From contig CALVMR010000018.1 in assembly GCA_944346885.1 (NCBI GenBank), positions 1-64,000 on the forward strand: a stretch of 64,000 nucleotides of DNA, in the 5' to 3' direction. Position 1 is the first letter of the stretch. Each line of letters starts with the position of its first letter. Below are positions 41,320-48,695 of this stretch, piece after piece. This stretch comes from an uncultured Clostridia bacterium (GTDB lineage: Bacteria > Bacillota > Clostridia > Christensenellales > Borkfalkiaceae). The notes below the pieces were generated by a model. It saw nothing but the letters and a program-made list of their open reading frames with translations. It was not told where the DNA came from and made no database searches. A program made the translations under genes and the position numbers.

Positions 41320-42189
41320 ATGGTGGAGCAAAAGGCAGGCGCCCTGCGCGGCGGCAAGCCGCAGCAGGAACAGGCGCAGGCGGGCGGGCATGCCGCGCAG
41401 GCAAAGTGCCCGCCCGCCGCCGAAGAGGCGAAGCGGGATCCCGTTTTGCCCGCGGCTTGCGCGGAGGAGACCGCGCAGGCAGCGGAAAGCGTGCAAACCG
41501 CGCGAACCGAAACCGCGCAAACCGAAAGCGGGCAGACCGTGCAAACCGAACCCGCGCAGACCGCGCAAGCCGAACCCGCGCAGACCGCGCAAGCGGCGGA
41601 GCCCGCCGCGCCCGTCAAGGAAAAGAGCATCCCTGCCGAACGCAGGCGGGGCAAGGTGTATTTTACCGCGTCGCGCATCGCAAAACTCGCGCTTTTAACG
41701 GCGCTGGCGTACGTCGTCACCTTTTTGGAGTTTCCCGTCTTCCCCGCGGCGCCTTTTTTGCAGCTGGATTTTTCCAACGTTTTCGTGTTGCTCGGCGGCT
41801 ATCTGTACGGGCCGCTCGCGGCGATCCTCATCAGCTTGCTCAAAGAGTGTTTGAGCTTGCTCGATTCGGGTACGAATTTTGTGGGGGAAGTGGCAAACTT
41901 TCTCATCAACTTTGCGTTTTTTATCGTGCCGACCGTCGTCTACCGCTACAAAAAGGGGCTGAAATGGGTCATCCCCATGCTCGCCGCGGGTACGCTGCTG
42001 CAAGTGGCAGCGTCGCTGCCCGTTAACCGCTACATCAATTTCCCGCTGTTCATGGGGGAGGCGGCTGCCTCTTATTTTGCGGGGCTGTGGTGGTACGTGC
42101 TGCTGTTCAACCTCATCAAGGGGGTGGCGGTGAGCGCGGTCACCGTGCTTTTGTACAAGCGCGTATCGTGGCTTTTTAAAAAATTTTGA
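41320..42189 (+). CDS. ribU: ECF-type riboflavin transporter substrate-binding protein RibU
   Basis: A 289-residue protein whose last 175 residues are a six-helix S component (TASRIAKLALLTALAYVVTF, PFLQLDFSNVFVLLGGYLYG with the L.LDFSN-like riboflavin site, GPLAAILISLLKECLSLL). Like other ECF S components it works with a shared EcfAAT energising module, not encoded here. The first 105 or so residues are an unusual soluble, low-complexity tail with repeats of the AQTAQAEP type; normal RibU lacks it. Position behind an FMN riboswitch makes the riboflavin assignment strong. The start at 41320 follows GAGGTG. Confidence 0.9.
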   Translation: MVEQKAGALRGGKPQQEQAQAGGHAAQAKCPPAAEEAKRDPVLPAACAEETAQAAESVQTARTETAQTESGQTVQTEPAQTAQAEPAQTAQAAEPAAPVKEKSIPAERRRGKVYFTASRIAKLALLTALAYVVTFLEFPVFPAAPFLQLDFSNVFVLLGGYLYGPLAAILISLLKECLSLLDSGTNFVGEVANFLINFAFFIVPTVVYRYKKGLKWVIPMLAAGTLLQVAASLPVNRYINFPLFMGEAAASYFAGLWWYVLLFNLIKGVAVSAVTVLLYKRVSWLFKKF

Positions 42190-42227
42190 CGCGGAAAAAG
42201 ATAATCCGCGCAGATTCCAACTTTTAA

Positions 42228-42256
42228 TTGCAAAGTGCGGCGGCGTATAGTATAAT
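42228..42256 (+). promoter_or_regulatory. SigA-type promoter of tsaE-tsaB-rimI
   Basis: TTGCAA (42228-42233), 17-nt spacer, TATAAT (42251-42256). Confidence 0.75.
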
Positions 42257-42259
42257 AAG

Positions 42260-42290
42260 AGAGGCGAAAAAAGCGCCTCTTTTATTTTTT
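42260..42290 (+). terminator. Hairpin with T-run between ribU and tsaE
   Basis: AGAGGCG / CGCCTCT, loop AAAAAAG, then TTTATTTTTT. It probably ends ribU transcription; it lies at the start site of the tsaE promoter. Confidence 0.65.
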
Positions 42291-42308
42291 GTGCGGGAGG
42301 GCGTGCCT

Positions 42309-42710
42309 GTGCGCGCGGTGACAAACAGCGAAGAAGAGACCGTCCGTTTTGCGGCGGAATACGCCAAAACGCTGCGCGCGGGGGATATCGTGCTGCTGCG
42401 CGGCGGGCTCGGCGCGGGCAAAACGGCGTTTGCAAAGGGCATTGCCCGCGGGTTGGGCATAGGCGAGGAGATCACCAGCCCCACGTACGCGTACATGAAC
42501 GACTACGGCGGAAAGCTGTACCATTACGATTGTTACCGCCTGCAAAGCGGGGCGCAGGCGGAGGCGCTGGGGCTGTGCGACTATTTTGACGCGGGCGGCG
42601 TCTGCCTCATCGAATGGGCGGAGAACATTGCAGACGTATTGCCCGAAGGGTGCAAAACGGTCACGCTGAAAAAACTGAGCGATACGGCGCGGGAGATCGA
42701 TGCGGAATGA
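42309..42710 (+). CDS. tsaE: tRNA N6-threonylcarbamoyladenosine ATPase TsaE
   Basis: A 133-residue P-loop protein with GGLGAGKTAFAKGIARGLG near residue 32, the EEITSPTYAYMNDY segment near residue 52 and LIEWAEN near residue 100, all TsaE features. It supports t6A37 formation with TsaB and TsaD; tsaD is not adjacent here. The GTG at 42309 is chosen for its spacing to GGGAGGG; GTG codons at 42303 and 42318 are alternatives. Longer frames would start in the promoter. It is coupled to tsaB. Confidence 0.92.
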   Translation: MRAVTNSEEETVRFAAEYAKTLRAGDIVLLRGGLGAGKTAFAKGIARGLGIGEEITSPTYAYMNDYGGKLYHYDCYRLQSGAQAEALGLCDYFDAGGVCLIEWAENIADVLPEGCKTVTLKKLSDTAREIDAE

Positions 42711-43339
42711 ACGGGAATTTTCTTGCCGTGGATACGTCGGGCAGCTATCTTACCGTGCTCGCCCGCAAAGACGGGCGGGTGCATACGCTGTTCGAGCAAG
42801 ACGGCGCGGCGCAGCATTCCGTGCGCCTGATGCCCGCCGTGGAGGAGGTGCTCGCTGCCCTCTCTTTGGCGGCGGAGGATTGTGATTTTTTCTGTGCGGT
42901 GACGGGTCCGGGTTCCTTTACGGGCATCCGCATCGGCATTGCCGCCGTCAAGGGGTTTTGCGCGGCGGCGGGCAAGCCCGCGCTCGGCGTCACTTCCTTG
43001 GAGGCGCTCGCATATACTGCAAAAGGCAGGGTGCTCGCGGCGATCCCCGCGGGGCGCGCGTTTTACTATGTGTGCGCCTTCGACGAAGCCAAACGCCCCC
43101 TCATCGCGCCCGAACGGGCAGACGAGGCGCGGCTGCGCGCTTTGGCAAAGGAGTATCCCGTATGCTCGTTTGCGCCGCTGCCCGTACCGTACACGGCGGC
43201 GGACCCCGCCGCGGGGCTGTACGCCGCCGTCTGCGCGGCAGACGGGGCGCGCGCGGGCAGCCTTGCGGCGTTTTATTTAAAAAAGAGCCAGGCGGAAGAG
43301 GAGCGCGAAGCGCGCATCGCCGGGGAGGGGAAGGCATGA
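42707..43339 (+). CDS. tsaB: t6A biosynthesis protein TsaB
   Basis: A 210-residue ASKHA-fold protein. FLAVDTSGSYLTVLARKDG opens the first lobe, followed by QHSVRLMPAVEEVLA and the diagnostic VTGPGSFTGIRIGIAAVKGF near residue 65. It is the scaffold for TsaD in t6A synthesis and is catalytically inactive itself. It overlaps tsaE upstream and rimI downstream (ATGA). Confidence 0.93.
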   Translation: MNGNFLAVDTSGSYLTVLARKDGRVHTLFEQDGAAQHSVRLMPAVEEVLAALSLAAEDCDFFCAVTGPGSFTGIRIGIAAVKGFCAAAGKPALGVTSLEALAYTAKGRVLAAIPAGRAFYYVCAFDEAKRPLIAPERADEARLRALAKEYPVCSFAPLPVPYTAADPAAGLYAAVCAADGARAGSLAAFYLKKSQAEEEREARIAGEGKA

Positions 43340-43776
43340 ACGGCGTTTCCCTGCGCCCGTGGGTGTACGAGGATATCATTGCGATCGCCGCGCTCGAACA
43401 GCAGTGCTTCCCCGACCCGTGGACGTTCCGCATGCTGGCGGATGCCTTTTTTGCGGAAAACGACCTCTGTTTGGCGGCGGAGGAGAACGGTGCGCTCGTC
43501 GGGTACGCCTTTGCCGTGCTCGGCGGCGGGCAGGCGGATATCGCCAACGTTGCCGTTTCGCCGCAATGCCGCCGCCGCGGCATTGCCAAGGCGCTGCTCG
43601 CCGCATTGGAAAAGGAAGCGGCGGCGCGCGGCGTAAAAGAACTGTTTTTGGAAGTGCGCGTTTCCAACGCGGCGGCGATGGCGCTGTACCTTCACTGCGG
43701 CTATGCGGGTGTGTACGCGCGCAAACGCTATTACGGCAACGGCGAGGACGCGCTCGTCATGCGCAAAAAACTGTAA
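43336..43776 (+). CDS. rimI: Ribosomal protein alanine N-acetyltransferase RimI (GNAT)
   Basis: A 146-residue GNAT acetyltransferase. The acetyl-CoA site QCRRRGIAKALL near residue 77 (Q/RxxGxG/A) and LEVRVSNAAAMALYLHCGY near residue 101, including SN..A..LY, mark the RimI subgroup. In many bacteria rimI is encoded with tsaB and tsaE, as here. It acetylates the N-terminus of S18 and possibly other proteins. Confidence 0.9.
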   Translation: MNGVSLRPWVYEDIIAIAALEQQCFPDPWTFRMLADAFFAENDLCLAAEENGALVGYAFAVLGGGQADIANVAVSPQCRRRGIAKALLAALEKEAAARGVKELFLEVRVSNAAAMALYLHCGYAGVYARKRYYGNGEDALVMRKKL

Positions 43777-43810
43777 AGCGGCGCCCCGCGGCGCTGCGGA
43801 GGGGGCGGGC

Positions 43811-44524
43811 ATTTTTTTAGACGGCATCCGTCTTTCACTGCAAGAAGAGGGCGCGGGAGAACCGCTCGTGTTTTTGCACGGCTGGGGTGCGAGCAAGGAG
43901 TGTTTTTATTACCAGACCTCGTATTTTTGCCGGTTTTACCGCGTGATCGCCTTCGATTTTCCGAATTTCGGAAAAAGCGGCGCGGCGCCCGCGGCATGGG
44001 GCGTGGGCGAGTACGCGGCGTTCACCGCCCGTCTGCTGCGGGAAAAGGGGATCGAAGGGGCGCGGCTCATTGCCCATTCCTTCGGCGGGAGGGTCGCGTT
44101 GAAGCTGCTTTCCTGCCGCCCCGAATTGTTTTCGCGCGCGCTGCTTACGGGGTGCGCGGGCGTGCCGCCCAAGCGCGGCGCGGCGTACCGCCTGTGCGTG
44201 CGCGCGTACCGCGCGGTAAAAAAGATCGCGCCGCGCTATGCCGAGCGGCGGTTCGGTTCCGCCGAATACCGCGCTCTGCCGCCTTTGCAGCGCGAAAGTT
44301 TTAAAAAGATCGTCAACGAGGATCTTACGCCCTGTTTGGCGCGCATCCGCGCCCAGGTGTTGTATGTGTTCGGGCGGCGGGATACCGCCACCCCGCCGTA
44401 CATGGCGCAGATCCTGCAAAAAAACACGCCGCACGCGGGGCTCGTGTACCTGCCCGGCACGCATTTTTGTTTCAGCGAAACGCCCGCCGCGTTTAACGCG
44501 GTCGCGCGGGAATTTTTCCGCTGA
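43811..44524 (+). CDS. Alpha/beta-fold hydrolase
   Basis: About 237 residues with the alpha/beta-hydrolase order: oxyanion segment VFLHGWG near residue 17, nucleophile elbow AHSFGGR near residue 85 (Ser in S-F-G-G after H), the acid in VFGRRDTATPP near residue 188 and the histidine in PGTHFCFSE near residue 215. The substrate is unknown. The start is uncertain: no ATG, GTG or TTG stands at a sensible place after rimI, while an ATT at 43811 lies 5 nt after GGAGGGGG. The next gene is a membrane-fused MurF-like ligase 24 nt downstream. Confidence 0.8.
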   Translation: MFLDGIRLSLQEEGAGEPLVFLHGWGASKECFYYQTSYFCRFYRVIAFDFPNFGKSGAAPAAWGVGEYAAFTARLLREKGIEGARLIAHSFGGRVALKLLSCRPELFSRALLTGCAGVPPKRGAAYRLCVRAYRAVKKIAPRYAERRFGSAEYRALPPLQRESFKKIVNEDLTPCLARIRAQVLYVFGRRDTATPPYMAQILQKNTPHAGLVYLPGTHFCFSETPAAFNAVAREFFR

Positions 44525-44548
44525 GGCACACCGAAGAGAGGAACCCGC

Positions 44549-46162
44549 ATGTTTACACTCACCGCCATCGTAGAATATGTTGCCGTTTCGCTTGCCGCGG
44601 CGCTTTTGTACGCGCTGTGTACGCGCAGGCTGCTCGGCGCGCTGCAACAGGCGGGGTACGACGGCGCGTTTTACGGGCGCTGGACGCACAAAAAGGGGAA
44701 CATGGTCTATTCCCGCTATATCCTGCTCGCCTTTTTGATCGCGCTGGCGATGCTGGTGTTCGGCATTTGCTTTTCCTTTGCGGGAGATTGGGCGGCGTAT
44801 ATCGCTTTGGTGCCCATCCCCGGTTTTGTAGCCGTGTACTGTGCGGCGGATCGGCGCGCGCTCAAAGTGCCGCTCCGCCCGACCCGCCGCGTGGGGCGTA
44901 TTTTTGCGGTGAATGCCCTTTTGCTGTTCGCCGTGTGCTTCGTGCTCGTGCTCGCCGCAAACGCCGCGGCGTACTATACGGGCGCGGCGATCGTGGCGCA
45001 CCTGCGCTATTTGCCCCTTTCGGTTTTGCCCATCCTTTTGCCCGTGCTCTTGCGGCCGGCGGCGGCGATCGAGCGCCCGTATGCGCGGGCGCGCAACAAA
45101 AAATACATTGCCGCGGCGGCGCAAAAGCTGGCGGCGGCAAAGTGCGTAAAGATCGGCATTACGGGCAGCTTCGGCAAAACGAGCGTAAAAAATTTCCTTG
45201 CCGAAATGCTCTCCGAGCGGTATTCCGTGGTCATGACGCCCGCTTCGTACAACACGCCCATGGGCATAGCCAAGGCGGTGGAAGGGGCGCAGCTTTGCGG
45301 CGCGGATTTCTTTTTGGCGGAGATGGGGGCGCGGCGCACGGGCGACATTGCGCAGCTGTGCGAACTCGTCCGCCCCGATCACTGCATTTTGACGGGTATT
45401 TGCCCGCAGCATTTGGAGACATTCCGCAGCATGGAAGCGCTCGTTGCGGAAAAGGCGGAGATCCTGCGCGGAACAAAGGAGGGCGGAACAGCCGTCATCG
45501 GCAGAGACGGGCACACCGACGCGCTTTCGGCGCCACAGCTGCATTGCGTGCGAGTAGGGGAAGAAGAGCCGTTCGGCGCCAAAAACATCCGCCTGTCTGC
45601 GGACGGGGCGGAGTTTTCGCTCGCGCTCGGCGGCGTCTGCACGGAGGTGCGCACCCGCCTCTTGGGCAGGCACAGCGTGCACGATCTGGCGCTTGCCGCC
45701 GCCATGGCGTACCGCCTCGGCGTTCCGCGGGAGGAGATCGCGCACGCCGCCGCGCAGATGGGGCATGTGCCGCACCGCCTGCAACCCATACAGAGCGGCG
45801 GCGTAACGGTGCTGGACGACGCGTACAACGCCAACCCCGCGGGCGCGGCGTGCGCGCTGGAAGTGCTGCGCCTGTTTCCGGGCAGAAAATTCGTCGTTAC
45901 GCCGGGCATCGTGGAGCTGGGTGTTTTGGAGGAGAGCGAAAACCGTGCGCTCGGCGAACGGCTTGCGGGGCTGGACGGCGTTCTGCTCGTGGGGGAAACG
46001 CTGGTCTTGCCCGTAAAGGAGGGATACCTTGCCGCGGGCGGCGACCTTGCCGCGCTCAAAATCGTGCCCACTCTTGCCAAAGCGCAGGAAGCGCTGGCGC
46101 AGCTGCTCAAAGAGGGGGATACCGTTCTGTTTTTGAACGATCTTCCGGATATTTACGGCTGA
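44549..46162 (+). CDS. murF: MurF-like Mur ligase with N-terminal membrane domain
   Basis: A 537-residue protein. Residues 1-180 are about five membrane helices in place of the usual MurF substrate-binding domain 1. From residue 198 the Mur-ligase core follows: P-loop KIGITGSFGKTSVKN, TPASYNTPMGIAKA, LAEMGARRTGDI, the second-half motif VTVLDDAYNANPAGAACALE near residue 420 (characteristic of MurF), and VTPGIVELG. The ligase joins D-Ala-D-Ala to UDP-MurNAc-tripeptide; the adjacent ddl gene supplies that dipeptide. The membrane part suggests the reaction is held at the inner face of the membrane. A different acceptor cannot be excluded. Confidence 0.82.
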   Translation: MFTLTAIVEYVAVSLAAALLYALCTRRLLGALQQAGYDGAFYGRWTHKKGNMVYSRYILLAFLIALAMLVFGICFSFAGDWAAYIALVPIPGFVAVYCAADRRALKVPLRPTRRVGRIFAVNALLLFAVCFVLVLAANAAAYYTGAAIVAHLRYLPLSVLPILLPVLLRPAAAIERPYARARNKKYIAAAAQKLAAAKCVKIGITGSFGKTSVKNFLAEMLSERYSVVMTPASYNTPMGIAKAVEGAQLCGADFFLAEMGARRTGDIAQLCELVRPDHCILTGICPQHLETFRSMEALVAEKAEILRGTKEGGTAVIGRDGHTDALSAPQLHCVRVGEEEPFGAKNIRLSADGAEFSLALGGVCTEVRTRLLGRHSVHDLALAAAMAYRLGVPREEIAHAAAQMGHVPHRLQPIQSGGVTVLDDAYNANPAGAACALEVLRLFPGRKFVVTPGIVELGVLEESENRALGERLAGLDGVLLVGETLVLPVKEGYLAAGGDLAALKIVPTLAKAQEALAQLLKEGDTVLFLNDLPDIYG

Positions 46163-46189
46163 CGCCGCGCGCGGAAAAAGCGAAACGGA

Positions 46190-46228
46190 GCACCAAAGAG
46201 GAAAAATTTTCTTCGAGGTGCTTTTTTT
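46190..46228 (+). promoter_or_regulatory. Hairpin with T-run at the ddl ribosome-binding site
   Basis: AGCACCAAAGAGGAAAA can pair with TTTTCTTCGAGGTGCT, followed by TTTTTT directly before the ATG. The right arm includes the likely RBS GAGGTG, so the structure could block translation or end transcription. Confidence 0.55.
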
Positions 46229-47356
46229 ATGCAAAAAAGTGTGGTCGTTTTGTTCGGGGGCAGGTCGTGCGAAAACGAGGTATCCGTCATCACGGGGACG
46301 ATGGCGGCGAACCTTTTGCGCGAACGGTACGCGGTGTACCCCGTGTACATAGCGCAAAGCGGCGCCATGTATACGGGCGAGGCGCTGTTTTCCGCCGCCA
46401 CCCTGCGCGGGGCGGACCTCGGCAAAGCGTTCCGCCGCGCGCTGTTTTCGGAGGGGGCGCTCTATGCCCTGCACGGGCGCAAACTGCGCGAGCTGTGCCG
46501 CCCGTATTGCGCGCTCAACTGCTGCCACGGCATGGGCGGGGAGGACGGGGCGGTCAGCGGGCTGCTCGATCTGAGCGGCATCCCCAACGCTTCGCCCGAT
46601 CTGGCGGCTTCGGCGCTGTTCATGGATAAGGCTCTCACCAAGCTCTTTGCCAAGGCGCTCGGCATCAAAACGGTGCCCTATGTGTGCGTGCGCGAGGCGG
46701 AGTACCGCAGGCGGGGCGCTTTTGCCATCCGCTGTGCGGAAAAATTCGGCTATCCCGTGCTCGTCAAACCGAACAGGCTCGGTTCGAGCATCGGCGTTAC
46801 GGTGGCGCGCACCCGCGCAGAGCTGGCGCTGGCGTTTGAGTGCGCCTTCGCCTATGACAGCTGCGTGATCGCCGAAGCGTACCTTGCCGACCGCCGCGAG
46901 ATCAACTGCGCCGCATACAGGGCGGGAGGCGTTGTCGTGGTCTCCCCCTGCGAAGAGGTAAAAACCGAAAGCGCTTTTTTGACGTTTAAGGATAAATACT
47001 TTGACGGCGGAAAGGAGGAGCACGGCACTTTCCCCGCCGAGCTCCCCGCGGAAGTTTCCGAAAAGGTGCGCGCCTGCACCAAACTTTTGTACCGCAAAGC
47101 CTTTTTGCGCGGTATCGTGCGGGCGGATTTTTTGCTCAGCGGGGGCGAGGTGTATTTCAACGAAATGAACACCGTGCCGGGGTCTTTGAGCTGGTATTTT
47201 TTCAGCAAAAACCTGCGCGGCTTCCCCGAAGTGCTCTCCGCCGTGCTCGAACAAGGTGTTGCCGACGCCCGCCTGCGCGCGGGCAAGCGCCTTTTGAAAA
47301 ACAGCGGCGTTTTAACGGCGCTGGGCGGTACGGGAAATAAGCGAAGACAAGGATAG
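46229..47356 (+). CDS. ddl: D-alanine--D-alanine ligase
   Basis: A 375-residue ATP-grasp ligase. VVVLFGGRSCENEVSVITG opens the protein, NCCHGMGGEDGAVSGLLDLSGIP is near residue 92, the ATP-grasp KPNRLGSSIGV near residue 179, and FNEMNTVPGSLSWYFF near residue 309. It makes D-Ala-D-Ala for peptidoglycan; the upstream MurF-like gene uses the product. The omega-loop residues end in Y/F types seen in D-Ala ligases; no clear VanA-type signature was noticed. A terminator follows. Confidence 0.93.
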   Translation: MQKSVVVLFGGRSCENEVSVITGTMAANLLRERYAVYPVYIAQSGAMYTGEALFSAATLRGADLGKAFRRALFSEGALYALHGRKLRELCRPYCALNCCHGMGGEDGAVSGLLDLSGIPNASPDLAASALFMDKALTKLFAKALGIKTVPYVCVREAEYRRRGAFAIRCAEKFGYPVLVKPNRLGSSIGVTVARTRAELALAFECAFAYDSCVIAEAYLADRREINCAAYRAGGVVVVSPCEEVKTESAFLTFKDKYFDGGKEEHGTFPAELPAEVSEKVRACTKLLYRKAFLRGIVRADFLLSGGEVYFNEMNTVPGSLSWYFFSKNLRGFPEVLSAVLEQGVADARLRAGKRLLKNSGVLTALGGTGNKRRQG

Positions 47357-47410
47357 CAGCACTTTGATTTTTAAGGAAAGCCGCGATAAAAAATGCAGGA
47401 AAAAGAATAA

Positions 47411-47446
47411 AAAGGGCGGCAGTCAAAGAAATCCGCCCTTTTTTGC
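47411..47446 (+). terminator. Intrinsic terminator after ddl
   Basis: AAAGGGCGG / CCGCCCTTT with a 13-nt loop, then TTTT. A second hairpin (TTCCCTGC/GCAGGGAA, about 47477-47496) follows. Confidence 0.8.
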
Positions 47447-47552
47447 AAAACATGGTGTAAAAAGGCGGTGAATTTCTTCCCTGCACAGGCAGGGAAATAA
47501 AGAGGAGTGCAAGAAAAAAGACTAAGAAAACATACAAGAAAACGTACAAGAT

Positions 47553-47581
47553 TTGACTTCGGCAAAGATCCGTGCTATAAT
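47553..47581 (+). promoter_or_regulatory. SigA-type promoter of the Fic gene
   Basis: TTGACT (47553-47558), 17-nt spacer, TATAAT (47576-47581). A short direct repeat (AAGAAAAC.TAC at about 47524 and 47538) lies just upstream. Confidence 0.85.
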
Positions 47582-47608
47582 CGTAGCGATAAAAAATTTG
47601 AGGTGCTT

Positions 47609-48595
47609 ATGGAGAAATATATCCCTCCTTACGAGGTAACGGAGGAAATGCTGGAATTGACGGCGGAGATAACGGAAGTTCTGGGAAAACTCAGCAATGT
47701 AAACGATCTGGAAAGGCTGCCCCGTCTGCGCAGAGTGAACCGTATTAAGTCCATTCAATCTTCCCTTGCCATTGAAAACAATACGCTCTCTTTGGAGCAG
47801 GTGACGGATGTGATCGACGGCAAGCGCGTTTTAGGGCCGCAGAACGATATCCTTGCCGTAAAAAACGCCTTTGCCGCCTATAAGATGCTGCCGGAACTGG
47901 ATCCGTTTTCTTTGGAAGATTTGAAAAAGGCGCACGGTATTATGATGCGTGGGCTTGTAGAGGGGGCGGGAGAACTGCGCACGGGCTCCGTCGGCGTTGT
48001 CAACGAACAGGGGAAAGTTCTTCACGTTGCGCCTCCGCACGATATGGTGAAGGGGCTGATGGGGCAGCTTTTCGATTGGCTGAAAACGAGCAAGACGCAA
48101 ATGCTTATCCGTTCGAGCATCTTTCACTATGAATTTGAATTTATTCACCCATTTGCAGACGGCAACGGCAGAACGGGCAGGCTTTGGCAGACGGCGCTGC
48201 TTGCAAGCTGGAAGCCGATCTTTGCATGGATCCCTATTGAAAGCATCATCAAAGACAACCAGCAGGAATATTACCGTGCGATCGGGCTTTCGACTTCGGA
48301 AGGAAAGGCAAACCGTTTTATCCTGTTCATGCTCGGCGTTATCGAAAAGGCGGTCACCGAACTTGCAAGGGATACGCGCAGCCACCAAAGCCATATCAGC
48401 AATCAGATCAAATCGTTGCTGTCCGTCATCGATACGTACCCCCAGTCTGCGGCGGAGTTGATGGAAAAGCTCGGTCTGAAATCGCGCGCAGCATTCCGCA
48501 AGAACTATTTACAGCCCGCATTGGAGGCGGGGCTCATCGCTATGACAGACCCCGACGCCCCGACAAGCCGCAACCAAAGGTATTTTAAGATCTGA
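47609..48595 (+). CDS. Fic family protein (putative AMPylase) with winged-helix C-terminus
   Basis: A 328-residue protein with the complete Fic active-site motif HPFADGNGRTGR (H180), as in AMP-transferring Fic enzymes. An inhibitory motif of the [S/T]xxxE[N/G] type, SLAIEN, is near residue 51, indicating an N-terminally autoinhibited (class II) form. An N-terminal Fic_N-like segment and a C-terminal winged helix (SAAELMEKLGLKSRAAFRK) complete the common solitary-Fic layout. Targets are unknown. Codon use is visibly less GC-rich than in neighbours, and the flanking spacer is AT-richer, suggesting horizontal acquisition. No antitoxin gene is adjacent. The start at 47609 is set by the promoter and GAGGTG. 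Confidence 0.9.
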   Translation: MEKYIPPYEVTEEMLELTAEITEVLGKLSNVNDLERLPRLRRVNRIKSIQSSLAIENNTLSLEQVTDVIDGKRVLGPQNDILAVKNAFAAYKMLPELDPFSLEDLKKAHGIMMRGLVEGAGELRTGSVGVVNEQGKVLHVAPPHDMVKGLMGQLFDWLKTSKTQMLIRSSIFHYEFEFIHPFADGNGRTGRLWQTALLASWKPIFAWIPIESIIKDNQQEYYRAIGLSTSEGKANRFILFMLGVIEKAVTELARDTRSHQSHISNQIKSLLSVIDTYPQSAAELMEKLGLKSRAAFRKNYLQPALEAGLIAMTDPDAPTSRNQRYFKI

Positions 48596-48631
48596 ATACG
48601 GCGATCCTGTGCCCGCGCAATGTGCAAACGC

Positions 48632-48660
48632 TTGTAATTTGCGCCGTTTTTTGGTAAAAT
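48632..48660 (+). promoter_or_regulatory. SigA-type promoter of icd
   Basis: TTGTAA (48632-48637), 17-nt spacer, TAAAAT (48655-48660). Confidence 0.7.
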
Positions 48661-48695
48661 AAGAGGAGCAAACATCTCTGCAAGGAGTACAAAAA

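Noticed and set aside
42260..42290. Attenuator in the tsaE leader
   Set aside because: The hairpin begins at the predicted transcription start, too close to act on its own transcript; a ribU terminator is simpler.
43835..47254. 1139-codon open frame on the minus strand opposite the hydrolase, murF and ddl genes
   Set aside because: A shadow frame of GC-rich genes on the other strand: the forward proteins have clear family motifs, while this translation is rich in H, R, A, G with no domain.
47357..48600. Toxin-antitoxin module around the Fic gene
   Set aside because: No small antitoxin frame is seen on either side; the intramolecular inhibitory motif SLAIEN explains self-control.
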